From Dryococelus australis (taxonomy: Eukaryota; Arthropoda; Insecta; Phasmatodea; Phasmatidae): a DNA stretch of 64,000 nucleotides. The stretch spans positions 143,800,457-143,864,456 of the forward strand of contig CM056994.1 in NCBI GenBank assembly GCA_029891345.1, written 5' to 3'. Positions within the stretch are counted from its first letter, which is position 1. Each line of letters opens with the position of its first letter. The notes under the pieces were generated by a model, which saw nothing but the letters and a program-made list of their open reading frames with translations, was not told where the DNA came from and did no database searches. A program made the position numbers and the translations under genes. Of this stretch, positions 47,417-56,830 are shown one piece after another.

Positions 47417-48270
47417 CTAAACTAATGTTTTATTATTCCATGAGTTATATGTGTTATCAAAACCTAACCATTTGACATAAATTTTATTACCTTTAGTTGT
47501 TAAGACTTTTTTGACGAAATATTCATTGGGATAGTCTGTTTTCATAGTTAAATGTTTATAAAAAGTACACATTATTTCTTCTCCTTTAGTATATTTTTTT
47601 GTAAGTAGGCATACCATAATTTTAAACTTTACAAATAGTAAACATTTCTGTAGACCAAATTACAGTATTAGCCTCCTCGAAATTTTTTTTTACTTTGCTT
47701 ATACGAACAACATCGCCAAGTGGTATGTTTTGTATTGTTGTATTCTTTCACTAATTCATCTAATATACTGGCCCACTTATAATTTCCATTGAAATAAAAA
47801 CTCTTTCTCATGTAATTTTTCATTATGCAATTAAGTCTTTCAAAAACATTTGCTTTCAATTCACTAAAAGAAGAACAATGATTAATTCTATATGTTTGAA
47901 TTAGTTTATGAAATATTTTATTATATATTTCGGATCCTTTTTCGCCTTGAATATTGCGAAGTTTTCTTTTAAATAATATGGATGATAAAGCAATTTCTAT
48001 ATTTTTAGCTGTTTGGTCTTTAATAGATACAGAAAATGCAAATATTGAAAATTCATAAATAATTGTCACAGTGTATGTGTATCCATTGTTTATGTGTGAT
48101 ATGCCTTTAAAATTGCCAGTATTCATCCCTACAAGATCAATTTGCCATAAGTCATCAATACCACTCAAAATTACTTTTATTCTTGGGAAAATGTTTCTTG
48201 CAGGCTTGTATTATTCATTTATTATTCCCTCTCACGCAATGGGTAATTTTTTTTCATGTTAATATATTAT
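47417..48270 (-). pseudogene. Retroviral-like integrase with chromodomain (Polinton INT) remnant
   Basis: The minus-strand frame 47668-48168 is an integrase core: DDLWQIDLVGM (first catalytic Asp), GEKGSEIYN (where the family has TDKGxEF, so the second Asp is Glu), and FERLNCIMKNYM (third, Glu, retained). Just upstream KPARNIFPR precedes it after a stop. After a shift, 47417-47617 gives the C-terminal chromodomain (YFVKKVL...KIYVKWLGFDNTYNSWN), which in such integrases targets chromatin. This enzyme family makes the 6-bp target duplications of Polintons. The changed second Asp and the breaks indicate loss of function. Confidence 0.85.
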
Positions 48271-48348
48271 ATATTGAGCATATACTTTTCTGACTAATCA
48301 TCCATTTTTGTGATTTTAGTTTATATTTTATTATATTTAGTGACTTTT

Positions 48349-48520
48349 TTAAACTTCAAGCACCAAGTGTTCTCCATTTAATAAGAATAAAAATAATTTG
48401 TCTTTATATTTTCCCAATAGTCCTGTTATGGTTTTTTTAAATATTTTAATACTTAAACTATCACCTTTGCTAGCATCAAAAGACTCACAGTGATCTATTT
48501 TTGTAGCCCCCTAAATAATG
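48349..48520 (-). pseudogene. Unrecognised small Polinton frame
   Basis: A short minus-strand frame reading KIDHCESFDASKGDSL and then KTITGLLGKYKDKLFLF, ending in LVLEV and a stop. It lies between the integrase and the fibre-like gene. I do not recognise it; it may be the tail of a small accessory gene. Confidence 0.3.
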
Positions 48521-48648
48521 ACTTAATCACTATGTGAAAGAAACTTAGTAATAACTATTTTAAAAACTATATAAGCCATCAAAAAAATAAAGAAAATTAT
48601 GTTAATATCTAAGTGAAAAATATAAGTTTTATTCAAATTTACAGATCA

Positions 48649-49330
48649 TTAAAATATGTTTGATTGATTTAAATGTTGTAATTTAACATATAATTCTTCA
48701 TCAGATTCATCTTTGTTTTTTTCAACTTTCAAATCAACAAGTTTATCTGACAATAAGTCGAAACTGTTTGGCTTAAATTTTGTAATTTAACATAATTTTT
48801 TTATCAATAGCTTCTTTGCTTTTTTCCACTTTCGAGTTAACATGTGTATCACAATAACTCAAAACTGATTGGTTTACAATTTGCAAATTATCAGGTATTT
48901 CTCCATCGTAATAACTTTTATTCACAGCATCCGTTCCATCTAAGGGTCAGCCATATTATTGATTATACGATTTTGAAGAGAAACATACTCTGTTGTATAT
49001 ACAAAATCTTTGCTTATTTGGCCTGGTAAAGGAGAAACAATGATATTAAATTTTGGTTCTGCATATGTTTTTAAATCATAAGCAACAATATTGTATTTTG
49101 AATGTACGACCTTTTTTAAACATATTCTGCTATATGTTTATCAAAAAATCTTTTTTGACAGCAGCTTTTCCATTAATGGTATCAGCTATATTAACAACTC
49201 TATGATCTAAAAACGAAATATAAGATTTTTAAAATCAAAGCAATTAGTTAGTTTACTTTGTGAAGTAAATACACTCGAATTTGCACTGCGAATCAACATG
49301 TGTTTTAAAAAGTGAAAGCATTTGTTTCAA
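48649..49330 (-). pseudogene. Fibre-like protein with DAVxKxY repeats, Polinton
   Basis: Two blocks of the type DxxxxxDAVNKxYxD are visible: VNIADTINGKAAVKKDF near 49145-49205 and PLDGTDAVNKSYYDGE near 48905-48950. Such repeats are typical of trimeric fibre and tail-spike proteins. Downstream are two Lys/Glu-rich, probably coiled-coil, segments (VNSKVEKSKEAIDKKI and VDLKVEKNKDESDEEL) that look like a tandem duplication, then a stop at 48649. The frame is interrupted several times. It may form a surface fibre of the virion; the role is inferred from the repeat type. Confidence 0.45.
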
Positions 49331-49399
49331 AAATTTTATTTAAATATTTTATTAATGGTTTCCCAAATAATTCTGTAATTTAATAATATAGAAATTATA

Positions 49400-49667
49400 T
49401 CCTTAAACTTAAACCATTTAGGAAAAATTTAATAGAATTAAAGATAGATGTCCACAGATAACAGAATTAAAATTCTTAATTCGATCATCATAGTAATAAA
49501 CATTGTTATTTTTTAAATAATTAATTAAATTATAAGCAATATTACCTCCAAATGGATCAAAATGGTAATAAATTGTTGTTTGCTTTAAAATAGCAAACCC
49601 TATGAGTTCCTAGATTAGATGAATATCGAAATTAACCACAGCACATTTCAATATCGATATTAGATAG
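49400..49667 (-). pseudogene. Adenovirus-type maturation cysteine protease remnant (Polinton PRO)
   Basis: Not visible as one open frame, but three catalytic blocks of this Ulp1/adenain-like protease lie in order on the minus strand with correct spacing: GTHRVCYFK with the His codon at 49602-49604, then FDPFGGN near 49555, then VICGHLSL with the Cys codon at 49454-49456. Upstream ECAVVNF (the strand before the His block) is also present. Frameshifts separate the pieces. It would process capsid proteins during assembly. It sits directly downstream of the pX-like gene, as in many Polintons. Confidence 0.7.
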
Positions 49668-50080
49668 TTGGTATATATTCAATTTGTTTTCGCCGTCCTC
49701 TTTTTAATCCGCTTACAGATTTATTTTTCAATGCTAAATTGTGTCTGTGTTGTTCTTCTAATTGTTTTTGTTTTTTAATTCTGTCAACAGAGTTATAAAT
49801 TGTACTAACTTCTCCAGCTAAACCCCCAAGTGCACCTAAAGAAGCCAATATAAATGGTATAATTCCTCCAAGAAGTAAACCACTTCCAGTTATTTCTTTG
49901 GCCTTCATTATAACTATTAGTAATTATAAAGTCAATTTGAAACATTTGCCTTCTTACAATATTTTATCTCTCGATTTGATGGTTTGTTAAAATTTTATTT
50001 ATACCCAGATATTTTAATTCCTCAAAGGGCTTCGCAAGTTATATTTGTTATCGTCATTTATAAGTGAAAAAATATGTATA
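49660..50080 (-). pseudogene. Adenovirus pX-like small hydrophobic/basic protein (Polinton)
   Basis: The open part (49660-49908, 82 residues) has a Gly-rich hydrophobic stretch GGIIPFILASLGALGGLAG (residues 14-32), then a Lys/Gln/Glu-rich helix ending LEEQHRHNLALKN, then a basic tail (KRGRRKQIEY). This order is seen in Polinton and adintovirus proteins compared to adenovirus pX. Upstream, a broken LTNHQIERLN stretch near 49985 is probably the N-terminal part of the same gene, so ATG 49908 is likely internal. The Helitron insertion point (50088) lies close to the original start. Confidence 0.6.
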
Positions 50081-50087
50081 TTTAATA

Positions 50088-51425
50088 CTAGCGACCCGCC
50101 CCGGCATCGCATGGGTGCAATTAAGGTAAAAAAACTGCTTAACCCGGCGTTAATATGGTTGGGTAAACTCTCCTAAAGCATTAAAAAAAGCACATTATAA
50201 TTTAATAATTAATAAAATAATTTATAATTTAAAGTTTTTTTGCTATATTTATTTGATATATTTTTTTACTTTTTTATAATATTTCATATTAATATACATT
50301 AAATTAGAATGCAATTTATCTGAGATAGAAGTATTTAATATGGTATTGGCTAAGTCGTTCTCTGTAGACAATGTTTGACGTCCTGTGATTGTATGGTAGC
50401 AAAATGTACTGTTTCTCGGGACTTCCAACTAGTGATAAGCCAACATGTAGTTGGCTATGGGAAAAACACTCTTTTCGTAGATCGATTCGAACCAAAGAGA
50501 AAGTATGACCCTGGGACTTATTAATAGTAATCGCGAACAATGTTTTTACGGGAAATTGCAACCGTTTGAAAGATATTGGCACATCCGTGGGAATCATGGG
50601 AATCCTCGGGATGTTTGCCAGCTGGCCGGCTGCTGGACCGGTGAGGATGGTCGCGACAATCAAATTTTCTTTCAAGTCTTTAATGAGCAATCTTGTGCCA
50701 TTACACATGTTAGGAAGGCTTATATTCCTTAAAAGCATGATAGGAGTACCGACTTTTAATGATAGTTCGTGAGGTGGCAAGTCAGAAGGATTAAGTGAAT
50801 TTAGAAAATCTTGAGGAAAGTGGATGACATCGTCAACATTGGTGACTGTGTCAAACGACTTATAGGTTTTGACTTGGCCGGGAACTCTTTGTATAATGAG
50901 ATTGTTGATTTCATTGACAGTGTCGTTCCTAGGCGATACTATTGCCCTGGAACACAACCAGTGAAAGTCTCTTTCTAGTAAATTTTCGAGGCCCGGATAT
51001 ACTGCTTCTATAAGATGCTGCAGACTGTGGACTATCTGACCTAATATCTCATTTAAAATTATTTCAGCAGAATTAGTGCCCAAATTTAGAGAAGGAAAAA
51101 CTCCTTCTCCAAGTCTGAGCAATTGTTGTGGGAAATCTTTATGCGTGTCTCCACCAAGATAGGCTCTCATATGCGTTCGCAAATTTAGGTGTTGAATATA
51201 ACTCCATAAGGGAGATGATTTAAGACATGCTTTAATGATATCTGCATTTGTTTTATATATTGTTTTATAAAATAAAATATAGCCTATGACACTCAGTGAT
51301 AACGTAGCATTGTACTGTTGAAAGAATTTTTTAAATCGGATGAGTAATTTCAAAGATTACCTCCTACATCCAGACACAAAAACACACAAAGTTACAGACA
51401 CTACCTATTTATATATTAGTATAGA
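50088..51425 (-). mobile_element. Internally deleted Helitron inserted in the Polinton
   Basis: On the minus strand the 5' end is TCTATACTAATATATAAAT at 51425, followed by the GTGTCTGTAACTTTGTGTG and CATCCGATTTAAAAAATTCTTTC blocks usual for insect Helitrons. The 3' end carries a CCCATGCGATGCCGGGGCGGG hairpin-type segment and finishes in CTAG at 50088 with T as next base, as Helitrons do. Only the 5' end, the helicase C-terminus and the 3' end remain; the Rep domain and helicase N-terminus are deleted. It separates the PLA2-domain gene from the pX-like gene. Confidence 0.8.
50316..51353 (-). pseudogene. Helitron Pif1-like helicase, C-terminal part
   Basis: The longest open frame in the window, 345 residues. 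Residues 1-33 come from the Helitron's 5' non-coding end, fused by an internal deletion. From about residue 34 it is the C-terminal half of a Pif1-family helicase: LNLRTHMRA (57-64), RDFHWLCSRAIVSPRNDTV (128-146), VGTPIMLLRN (201-210), motif V FAITINKSQGHTF (273-285) and motif VI QLHVGLSLVGS (301-311). In motif VI the family's LSRVGS Arg, which contacts ATP, is Leu. Walker A and B motifs lie in the deleted half. It cannot be a working helicase, although the frame is uninterrupted. Confidence 0.85.
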
Positions 51426-52725
51426 AAACATTTTAATCCCCCAACCTAATTTTCTTTTTGTAAACATATTTGAGGCAACAGCAACAGAAGCAATTTTTTC
51501 TCCTATCGGAGTATTTTTTATTATCTTGATTTCTTAAGCTTCTTTTTGTAAAATTTTATCCGCATCATGTCTAGATTCTAAATCTTTATGGTCTCTGTAA
51601 GCAAATATCGTAATATTTGCACGCTTCAACTAATTTATTTATTCGTGTGTCACCTCCTCCTAATTTTTCGTTTAATTTTGTAAATGGGCCACAGTAAATA
51701 TTGCCAGGCAAATGCATTTTGGGTAAATTTAAACAGTTTAATTACTAGTTTATAATGCCTTCACTTAAGATGTTCAGAATTCCAACATGAGAGAAGGAAC
51801 TGCATTTAAAGCTCTTATTATACAAGAAATTTCTTACGGATTTTTTATAACAAAATCAGAAAAATTATTGTTTAACATATTCATTTTACTTACTCTTTTG
51901 TTGTAATAATAGTTATTTCCAGCATTTTTACACTGTGAATAATTAACAATCTATCGATAAACTTTCTAACATCGTACATCCAAATATGTTCTTTTGGCAA
52001 ACTATTGAGTTTTTTTTAGACCATCACACGTTCTAGAAGTTCTTGGAGAAATATTTTTTCTGGTGTGTTGATTTTTTTGTATAGTTATGATAATTTGGTC
52101 CAATAATTTTTTTATTTCCAACCTTCACTCGAAGCTATCTTTTTATTAGGATTATATTGTTGGAATGCAGAATTGGTTGTTTTAACGATTTCTGCATATT
52201 TTTCATGTTCATTAGCAGTGTATTTACTCTCAAAGACTTCTTGTGAATTTTCTGTTAGCAAATTACAAAGTCCTGGTGTTAATTTATATTCTTCATTCTT
52301 AACAAATAGTGTATCATAATTATCGTTACCATATTTTTCATCAATAACATTTATACTTTTTGCAATTTCTATTCCGAGATTTATAGTATAAACACTTGCT
52401 ATAGGTGGCAAATCTTTTAATGGAATAATACCCATTTGCTCTTCAAATTAGGAGATTCTCGTTCTGCAAATAATTCTCTTTAAAACGACGTTTCTTCAGG
52501 AGTTGGCGGATAATCTAATATTTTTACTGAAACAGGAACTAATGTTGTTATTAAATTTTTGTTTTCTTCAATAATTTATCTATTTTTACCAATATTTAGT
52601 AATTCGTCAATTAATGGTGGTTCTTTCTTCTTATTTCTGCCATATTCTCTTTCATGACGGTTTACATATTTTTTATATCTTTCAATAAGTAATTTAACTC
52701 TAGAAACTCCCTTCTATTCTGCCAT
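51426..52725 (-). pseudogene. Minor capsid protein with C-terminal PLA2-like domain (Polinton)
   Basis: One long gene, broken by several shifts and stops. It starts at ATG 52725 (a stop follows after three codons), continues as KLLIERYKKYVNRHE, then an open 107-residue stretch (52112-52435) with EEYKLTPGLCNLL and SSEGWK. It ends in a phospholipase A2-like domain at 51430-51717, with PGNIYCGPFTKLNEKLGGGD (Ca-binding loop type), then KLVEACKYYDIAYRDHKDL. In active viral and secreted PLA2 the second motif contains a catalytic His-Asp (HD); here it is Tyr-Asp. PLA2 domains of this type help parvovirus-like particles leave the endosome. The Helitron inserted right after the KLGWG tail. Confidence 0.7.
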
Positions 52726-52750
52726 TTATATATAAAATTTTTACTTATAA

Positions 52751-54040
52751 ATGAGTTATATAAATATTGAGAGTATTGAGAGGCAGAAATGTCCCCCAAT
52801 GATCGAACTAGGGGGAATTTTAATGTTTACAATAGTGGAATCGAATTTAATATTCCAAAGGAGATGGCTTTTCTTTCCCAAATAATGCTTATGTTTATGA
52901 ATAATTTAGTTTACTAAAGAGAGATAAGGTTGAAGGTGAGGCATGCTATGATGAATCAGATAATATAAATGTTTGTTCAAACTTTTTCCTTTCCAATTTT
53001 CTAAAGCAGAAATCTCAAAACATCGAAATATTATTGAACCTGTTGATAATACAGGTATAATATCAACAATGATGAATTCTTGATTAAGGTCGCTAAGTGA
53101 ACAAAGTTATTTATAAATTACTGGTGTTGGTAATCTATATCGAAATTAATCCGTTTCTAGTAATATAACCAAATAGGTTAGAACTGTTTCTAGTAATAAT
53201 ACGAACGAAATAATGCATCCTCTTAGATATCTGTTTGGCTTTGTTCGTGATAACAATGAATTTTATTGTAATGGTGGCTATAAAATTACATTTTTTCGTA
53301 ATTCATCTGATACCAACTGTTTATTTCTTTATGAAATTTTAGATGAACATGATAAAGTTGCGAAAAATCGTCCTGATACTGGTAAAATTGTTATTGACAA
53401 ATTAAAAATTATGTGGCCTATTGTTGAATATGAATCGAACACGGCAATTGCAATTAAAGAGAAAATATATAAAGAACCTAACACACCTATTAGTTTTGAT
53501 TATTGGAAATTTTTAGAAAAAAATGTTCCTAAAGGAACAAATATTTCAGCTTTGATATAAAAGATCAGTTAAATAATTAAATATTTGATATTTCTGATTT
53601 TGTAATTGTAGGTTTTCAATTTAATAGAAAAAATTCGTGCTGAACAGCATAAACACGCTACTAAGTTCGATCGTTGTCAAATGAGAAATATTTATGTTAA
53701 AAGCGGTAGAAAAGAGATTTTTTCCAACGAAAACTGGAATGTGAACATTGAGAACAGTATTTATCTGAAACAATTTCTTGTTTATAATGATTTTAGAAAA
53801 TAAAAAACCGAATACGTTACCGACTAAAGAAGTTATTAACTTGATTTTAATTACTATTCATTTTGGGGGCGAAGGCCTTTATATGTCATTGATTTTTCAT
53901 ACAGAAAAACAACTGCAGTTTAAAAGAAACTAATATAAAAATTGGTTTTGATTTTAATAAATATTTGAAGAAACTGTTGCAATTTGTAATATTGTTTTAC
54001 TTAGTCGAAGGAATCTTACTTTCGATCATTTGAAATAAAG
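52751..54040 (+). pseudogene. Major capsid protein remnant (double jelly-roll type, Polinton)
   Basis: On plus, decayed pieces of the Polinton capsid protein occur in order: SGIEFNIPKEMAF near 52845, NTGIISTMMNS near 53050, then a 115-residue open stretch (53213-53560) starting PLRYLFGFVRDNNEF with KIMWPIVEYES and SFDYWKFLEKNVPKGTNIS. After that come KFDRCQMRNIYV near 53660, ENSIYLKQFLVYNDF near 53755, PLYVIDFS near 53875 and VAICNIVLLSRRNLTF near 53975. The blocks match the family order (IEFxIP, GIxST, LFGFxEDY, FDHCxxxNxxV, PLxVxDxS, TAYxLIxxDR). At least six shifts or stops separate them. It lies next to the PLA2 gene, divergent from it. Confidence 0.65.
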
Positions 54041-54240
54041 AATTACTGAAGATTTATAAATTTTTAATATAATTGAATGGGGAAATCAACAAATTGTTCC
54101 GATTGTTTAACACAATATTTTTTTGACTTATAGTTGAGTGAATAAATATAAAGATTTTACGAATTTTTTTAAAATATAGATGAATTATTTGATCGAATAA
54201 AAAATCGCAATTCTATTTAAAATTTTCTCATTACCTATCA

Positions 54241-54600
54241 CTCTTTTTTTTATAAAACGTATATAAATTTTTTAATATTATAAATGGATCAAATTATAAA
54301 ACTTTTTGAACTTTGGGATAGTGAATATTAAATTATGAAAACAGCAACTTCCATTGATAAAGGATGGGACATTTGTAATTTCAAAACTGTTTTAAAAATC
54401 AATTAAAATAATTTAAGATCAGAAAAGTTTATAATTTTGAAGAAAATGTTAATGATTTGGATTTTTGTGATGGATGGGATTATGGAATAAGAAATGGCTA
54501 TGGTTCAGATTTTCTTTATTTTTAGACTTTAAAATGTCTTATGGGTGTTTTACTTTTGTAGAATAAATATATAAATGCTATTAATTTGAATATTTTTATT
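54241..54600 (+). other. Unassigned end region of Polinton copy 2
   Basis: Short plus-strand frame from ATG 54285 (MDQIIKLFELWDSEY) with stops, and another readable block NDLDFCDGWDYGIRNGYGSD near 54455-54520. It may be a small accessory gene. Not recognised. Confidence 0.3.
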
Positions 54601-54602
54601 TG

Positions 54603-54840
54603 ATTTCTAGCTTAATTTGCTTGATCTAGATCGCTCGCTTGCAAAATTGACATTTCTATAAAAACGTGAAAAATTACTTGGAAAGCGGGAAATTTGCATA
54701 ATTTTTTTGCTTAAATTTTTATGCTTTTTTAAGTAGCTCAAATTGACACGGCATATTTGGCAAAATTTAACTTAAATTTACATGATTTTCGAGAAAAATT
54801 GCTTTTTTTGGAGAGTTCCTGTCTATAATTTTTTGTCTAA
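54603..54840 (+). repeat. Polinton terminal repeat, copy 2 (right end)
   Basis: It matches 3098-3275: TTGATCTAGATCGCTCGCTTGCAAAATT at the start, GCGGGAAATTTGC and TTTTTTGCTTAAATTT in the middle. Located beyond the capsid gene, whereas the copy 1 repeat is beyond the polymerase, so these are opposite ends of the same type of element. Confidence 0.6.
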
Positions 54841-54899
54841 ATTTAGCCTCAAAAACATTGATTTTAAAACGAAAACCCTCGAAATTTCGATGAACATAA

Positions 54900-55440
54900 A
54901 GAGTGAGCCAGGATCGGCGTTATACATCTACTGGTATGTTCATCAGTATTTATAGCCGATGACTGTTTATTTGGAAGTTAGTCAACTTTACATTAACGTC
55001 TTGCACGAGTACATTCCACTCCTACTGACTCTACTGCCCGCAGTAGAGTCAGTAGTTTCTTCTTTAACATTAACTGTCTCATCATTATCGTCTGCGGATA
55101 TAGTACCCATCGATGTAGCAATAGTATTGCGGCAAAACTTACTGGCTCCCAATAAACGAACGCTTTCAGTTCTCGATTTGTTCCATCTTTTTTTTCGCCT
55201 GGCGCAAACTTCATGTGGTTATTGTCAAATTCTTCATAGCGCGAAAATGTCTCTTCCTACAGGCGGTTCTCTCATACAGAAATGCATTTAGACCATATGT
55301 GAAAACTTTATTGAAGTATCGATACCAACGACATGCAGTTAGCGTTGATGCAAATCGCGGCTTCTTGATCGTTGATGTCAAAATCAGGCCTTCGGATTTG
55401 CAATTCATCTTCACTGTATAGGGAGAGAATACTTCGAAAT
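54900..55440 (-). pseudogene. Zinc-finger element fragment beside the Polinton end
   Basis: This resembles the left arm of element 2 (23090-23290 and 24250-24400) in the same orientation. Shared blocks are GTTCATCAGTAT(T/A)TA, TTAACATTAACTG, TCATAATCGT/TCATTATCGTC, CCATCGATGTAGCA, AAACGAAC and then, on minus, LTACRWYRYFNKVF...LYERTACRK, a damaged version of the CRQCRF finger. All zinc ligands but a few are lost. Its left border coincides with the end of the Polinton terminal region. No AGTAGTAGG end is seen nearby, so it is a truncated piece. Confidence 0.6.
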
Positions 55441-55989
55441 CGATGTTAACTTTACAGTGTCAGAATATCAACTATCATTTATTCTATATAGATGTGGTAC
55501 TATATATACTTTCTCCCATCACTCGGAAAATGCCGTCGGATATGTTTCTAACAAGAAGAGAAAATTACCATTATGTTAATAGTTTCGGGATTTGAATTAG
55601 TGTCCCTACGTCATACATAACAGTTACAGAGTGCTTAAAAATTTGTACGAGTTGTGCATGAATACTAAACAGTGCACGAACTTCGCTAATAGCTACAAAA
55701 AAATTGCGGTATTTATAATATTACAAATTGTGTGGGGTAACAGCACCGTCACAGAGCTGTAAACATGTATTTACTGGCTGTTTGGTGTGCTCTTCGTCCA
55801 ACTCTCCCCCTTCCTTTGTTGTCCCTTCTATTGTTGCGACAACCAACCCCTCCTTCCCCACCATCGTGGTCTCCAGTGACGATGCATGCTATAATTTTAT
55901 CGGCATGCTACTGTGTACAGGGAACATTTGGTCTCCCCAATTAATGGTGAGGGGGCTCCAGGGGTCCGCCCTCGGGAAAATTTGGATTT
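55441..55989. other. No recognised gene; repeat-like GGGGGCTCC end
   Basis: Unassigned, apart from GAGGGGGCTCCAGGGGTCCGCCC(T)CGGGAAAATTT at 55947-55985, a pattern seen near hAT ends. It may belong to the hAT fragment that follows. Confidence 0.4.
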
Positions 55990-56830
55990 CAAGGTGCAAA
56001 ATAGTGCCATTTAAACATTTTTTCGTACGTAAATATAAATTACACCGCTTGTAAATATATTAATATTTTTAAACAAAAAATTTTCCCGAGTGAAAATTAT
56101 TTCGAAGATACGTTCATCAAACCCGGAATCTTGTCCAATTAAAGCAATTATAGCAAGTAACTCAACATAATTGCCAAAGTTGTCTGATTCTTTTCTCTCA
56201 TCATGACCACGGAGACGCAGTTTCTGTACACTCAAGAAACAAACAATATATATTAAATGCTCCGAAATATGTCTGTTTCGTTTAACTTTTTCATTATATC
56301 GTTGTGAGCTTAGTTGTTTGGATCTATCTAGACAAAAATCAACTCTATTTTTACCTCATTCTTTAAGAGACAAAAACGAATTTATGTGAATTTCAGAATG
56401 CTCGTGTTTTTGAAAAGCATTGCACAGTTTGTTAAGGTCACAATATCCAGTTGCAGTCCACGTGTTAACATCTTTTGAAAACAATAATAATCACCACCAA
56501 AACAGTTTGTTTAGACTGTTACATCCAACTAACCACAAGTGTTTCTGATAACATTTTTTTCGGAAATGACGTGCAAAATTGCCTTTCTTGCATGTTGTTG
56601 TGATCGTAAGTTCAGGTGTCAGCCTACCCTCTTTTATGATGTCACATATTTCCCGAAAAGTTAAAGCACTGTTGGAAAAATGCTCCACTCATGATCCACA
56701 CACACCACACTTACATCCACATGTTTCTGTTGCGCTAATTCTATCTACTCGGTTCTCAGTCTCACAAGGTAATTTTATAATTTTTATGTAGGGCATACAT
56801 CGCGTACGAATATTTATAACATTCTCAGCA
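55990..56830 (-). pseudogene. Second hAT-type (ZMYM1-like) transposase fragment, N-terminal half
   Basis: On the minus strand from about 56800 leftward: a short Cys-rich stretch (CGCKCGVC), LTFREICDIIKEGRLTPELT, KCYQKHLWLVGCNSLNKLFWW (the TTF-type zinc finger start), TGYCDLNKLCNAFQKHEHSEIH near 56400-56450, and finally VQKLRLRGHDERKESDNFGNYVELL near 56155-56230. This is the standard order of the N-terminal half of ZMYM1-like hAT transposases. The protein stops being readable after that point, so the catalytic half is deleted. It is distinct from the hAT in element 2, whose zinc finger reads differently. Confidence 0.7.

Larger units (their letters stand above)
44545..54895. mobile_element. 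Polinton/Maverick (adintovirus-like) element, copy 2, decayed
   Basis: A 10.3-kb stretch with remnants of nearly the whole Polinton gene set: polymerase B (plus), a structural protein (minus), packaging ATPase (plus), integrase with chromodomain (minus), fibre-like protein, protease, pX-like protein and PLA2-domain minor capsid protein (all minus), and major capsid protein (plus), followed by the terminal repeat. The left part is truncated within the polymerase. A Helitron of about 1.3 kb sits between the PLA2 and pX genes. Essentially every gene carries stops, frameshifts or active-site changes, so this is an old, dead insertion. Assignment rests on several independent family motifs in a coherent order. 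Confidence 0.85.
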
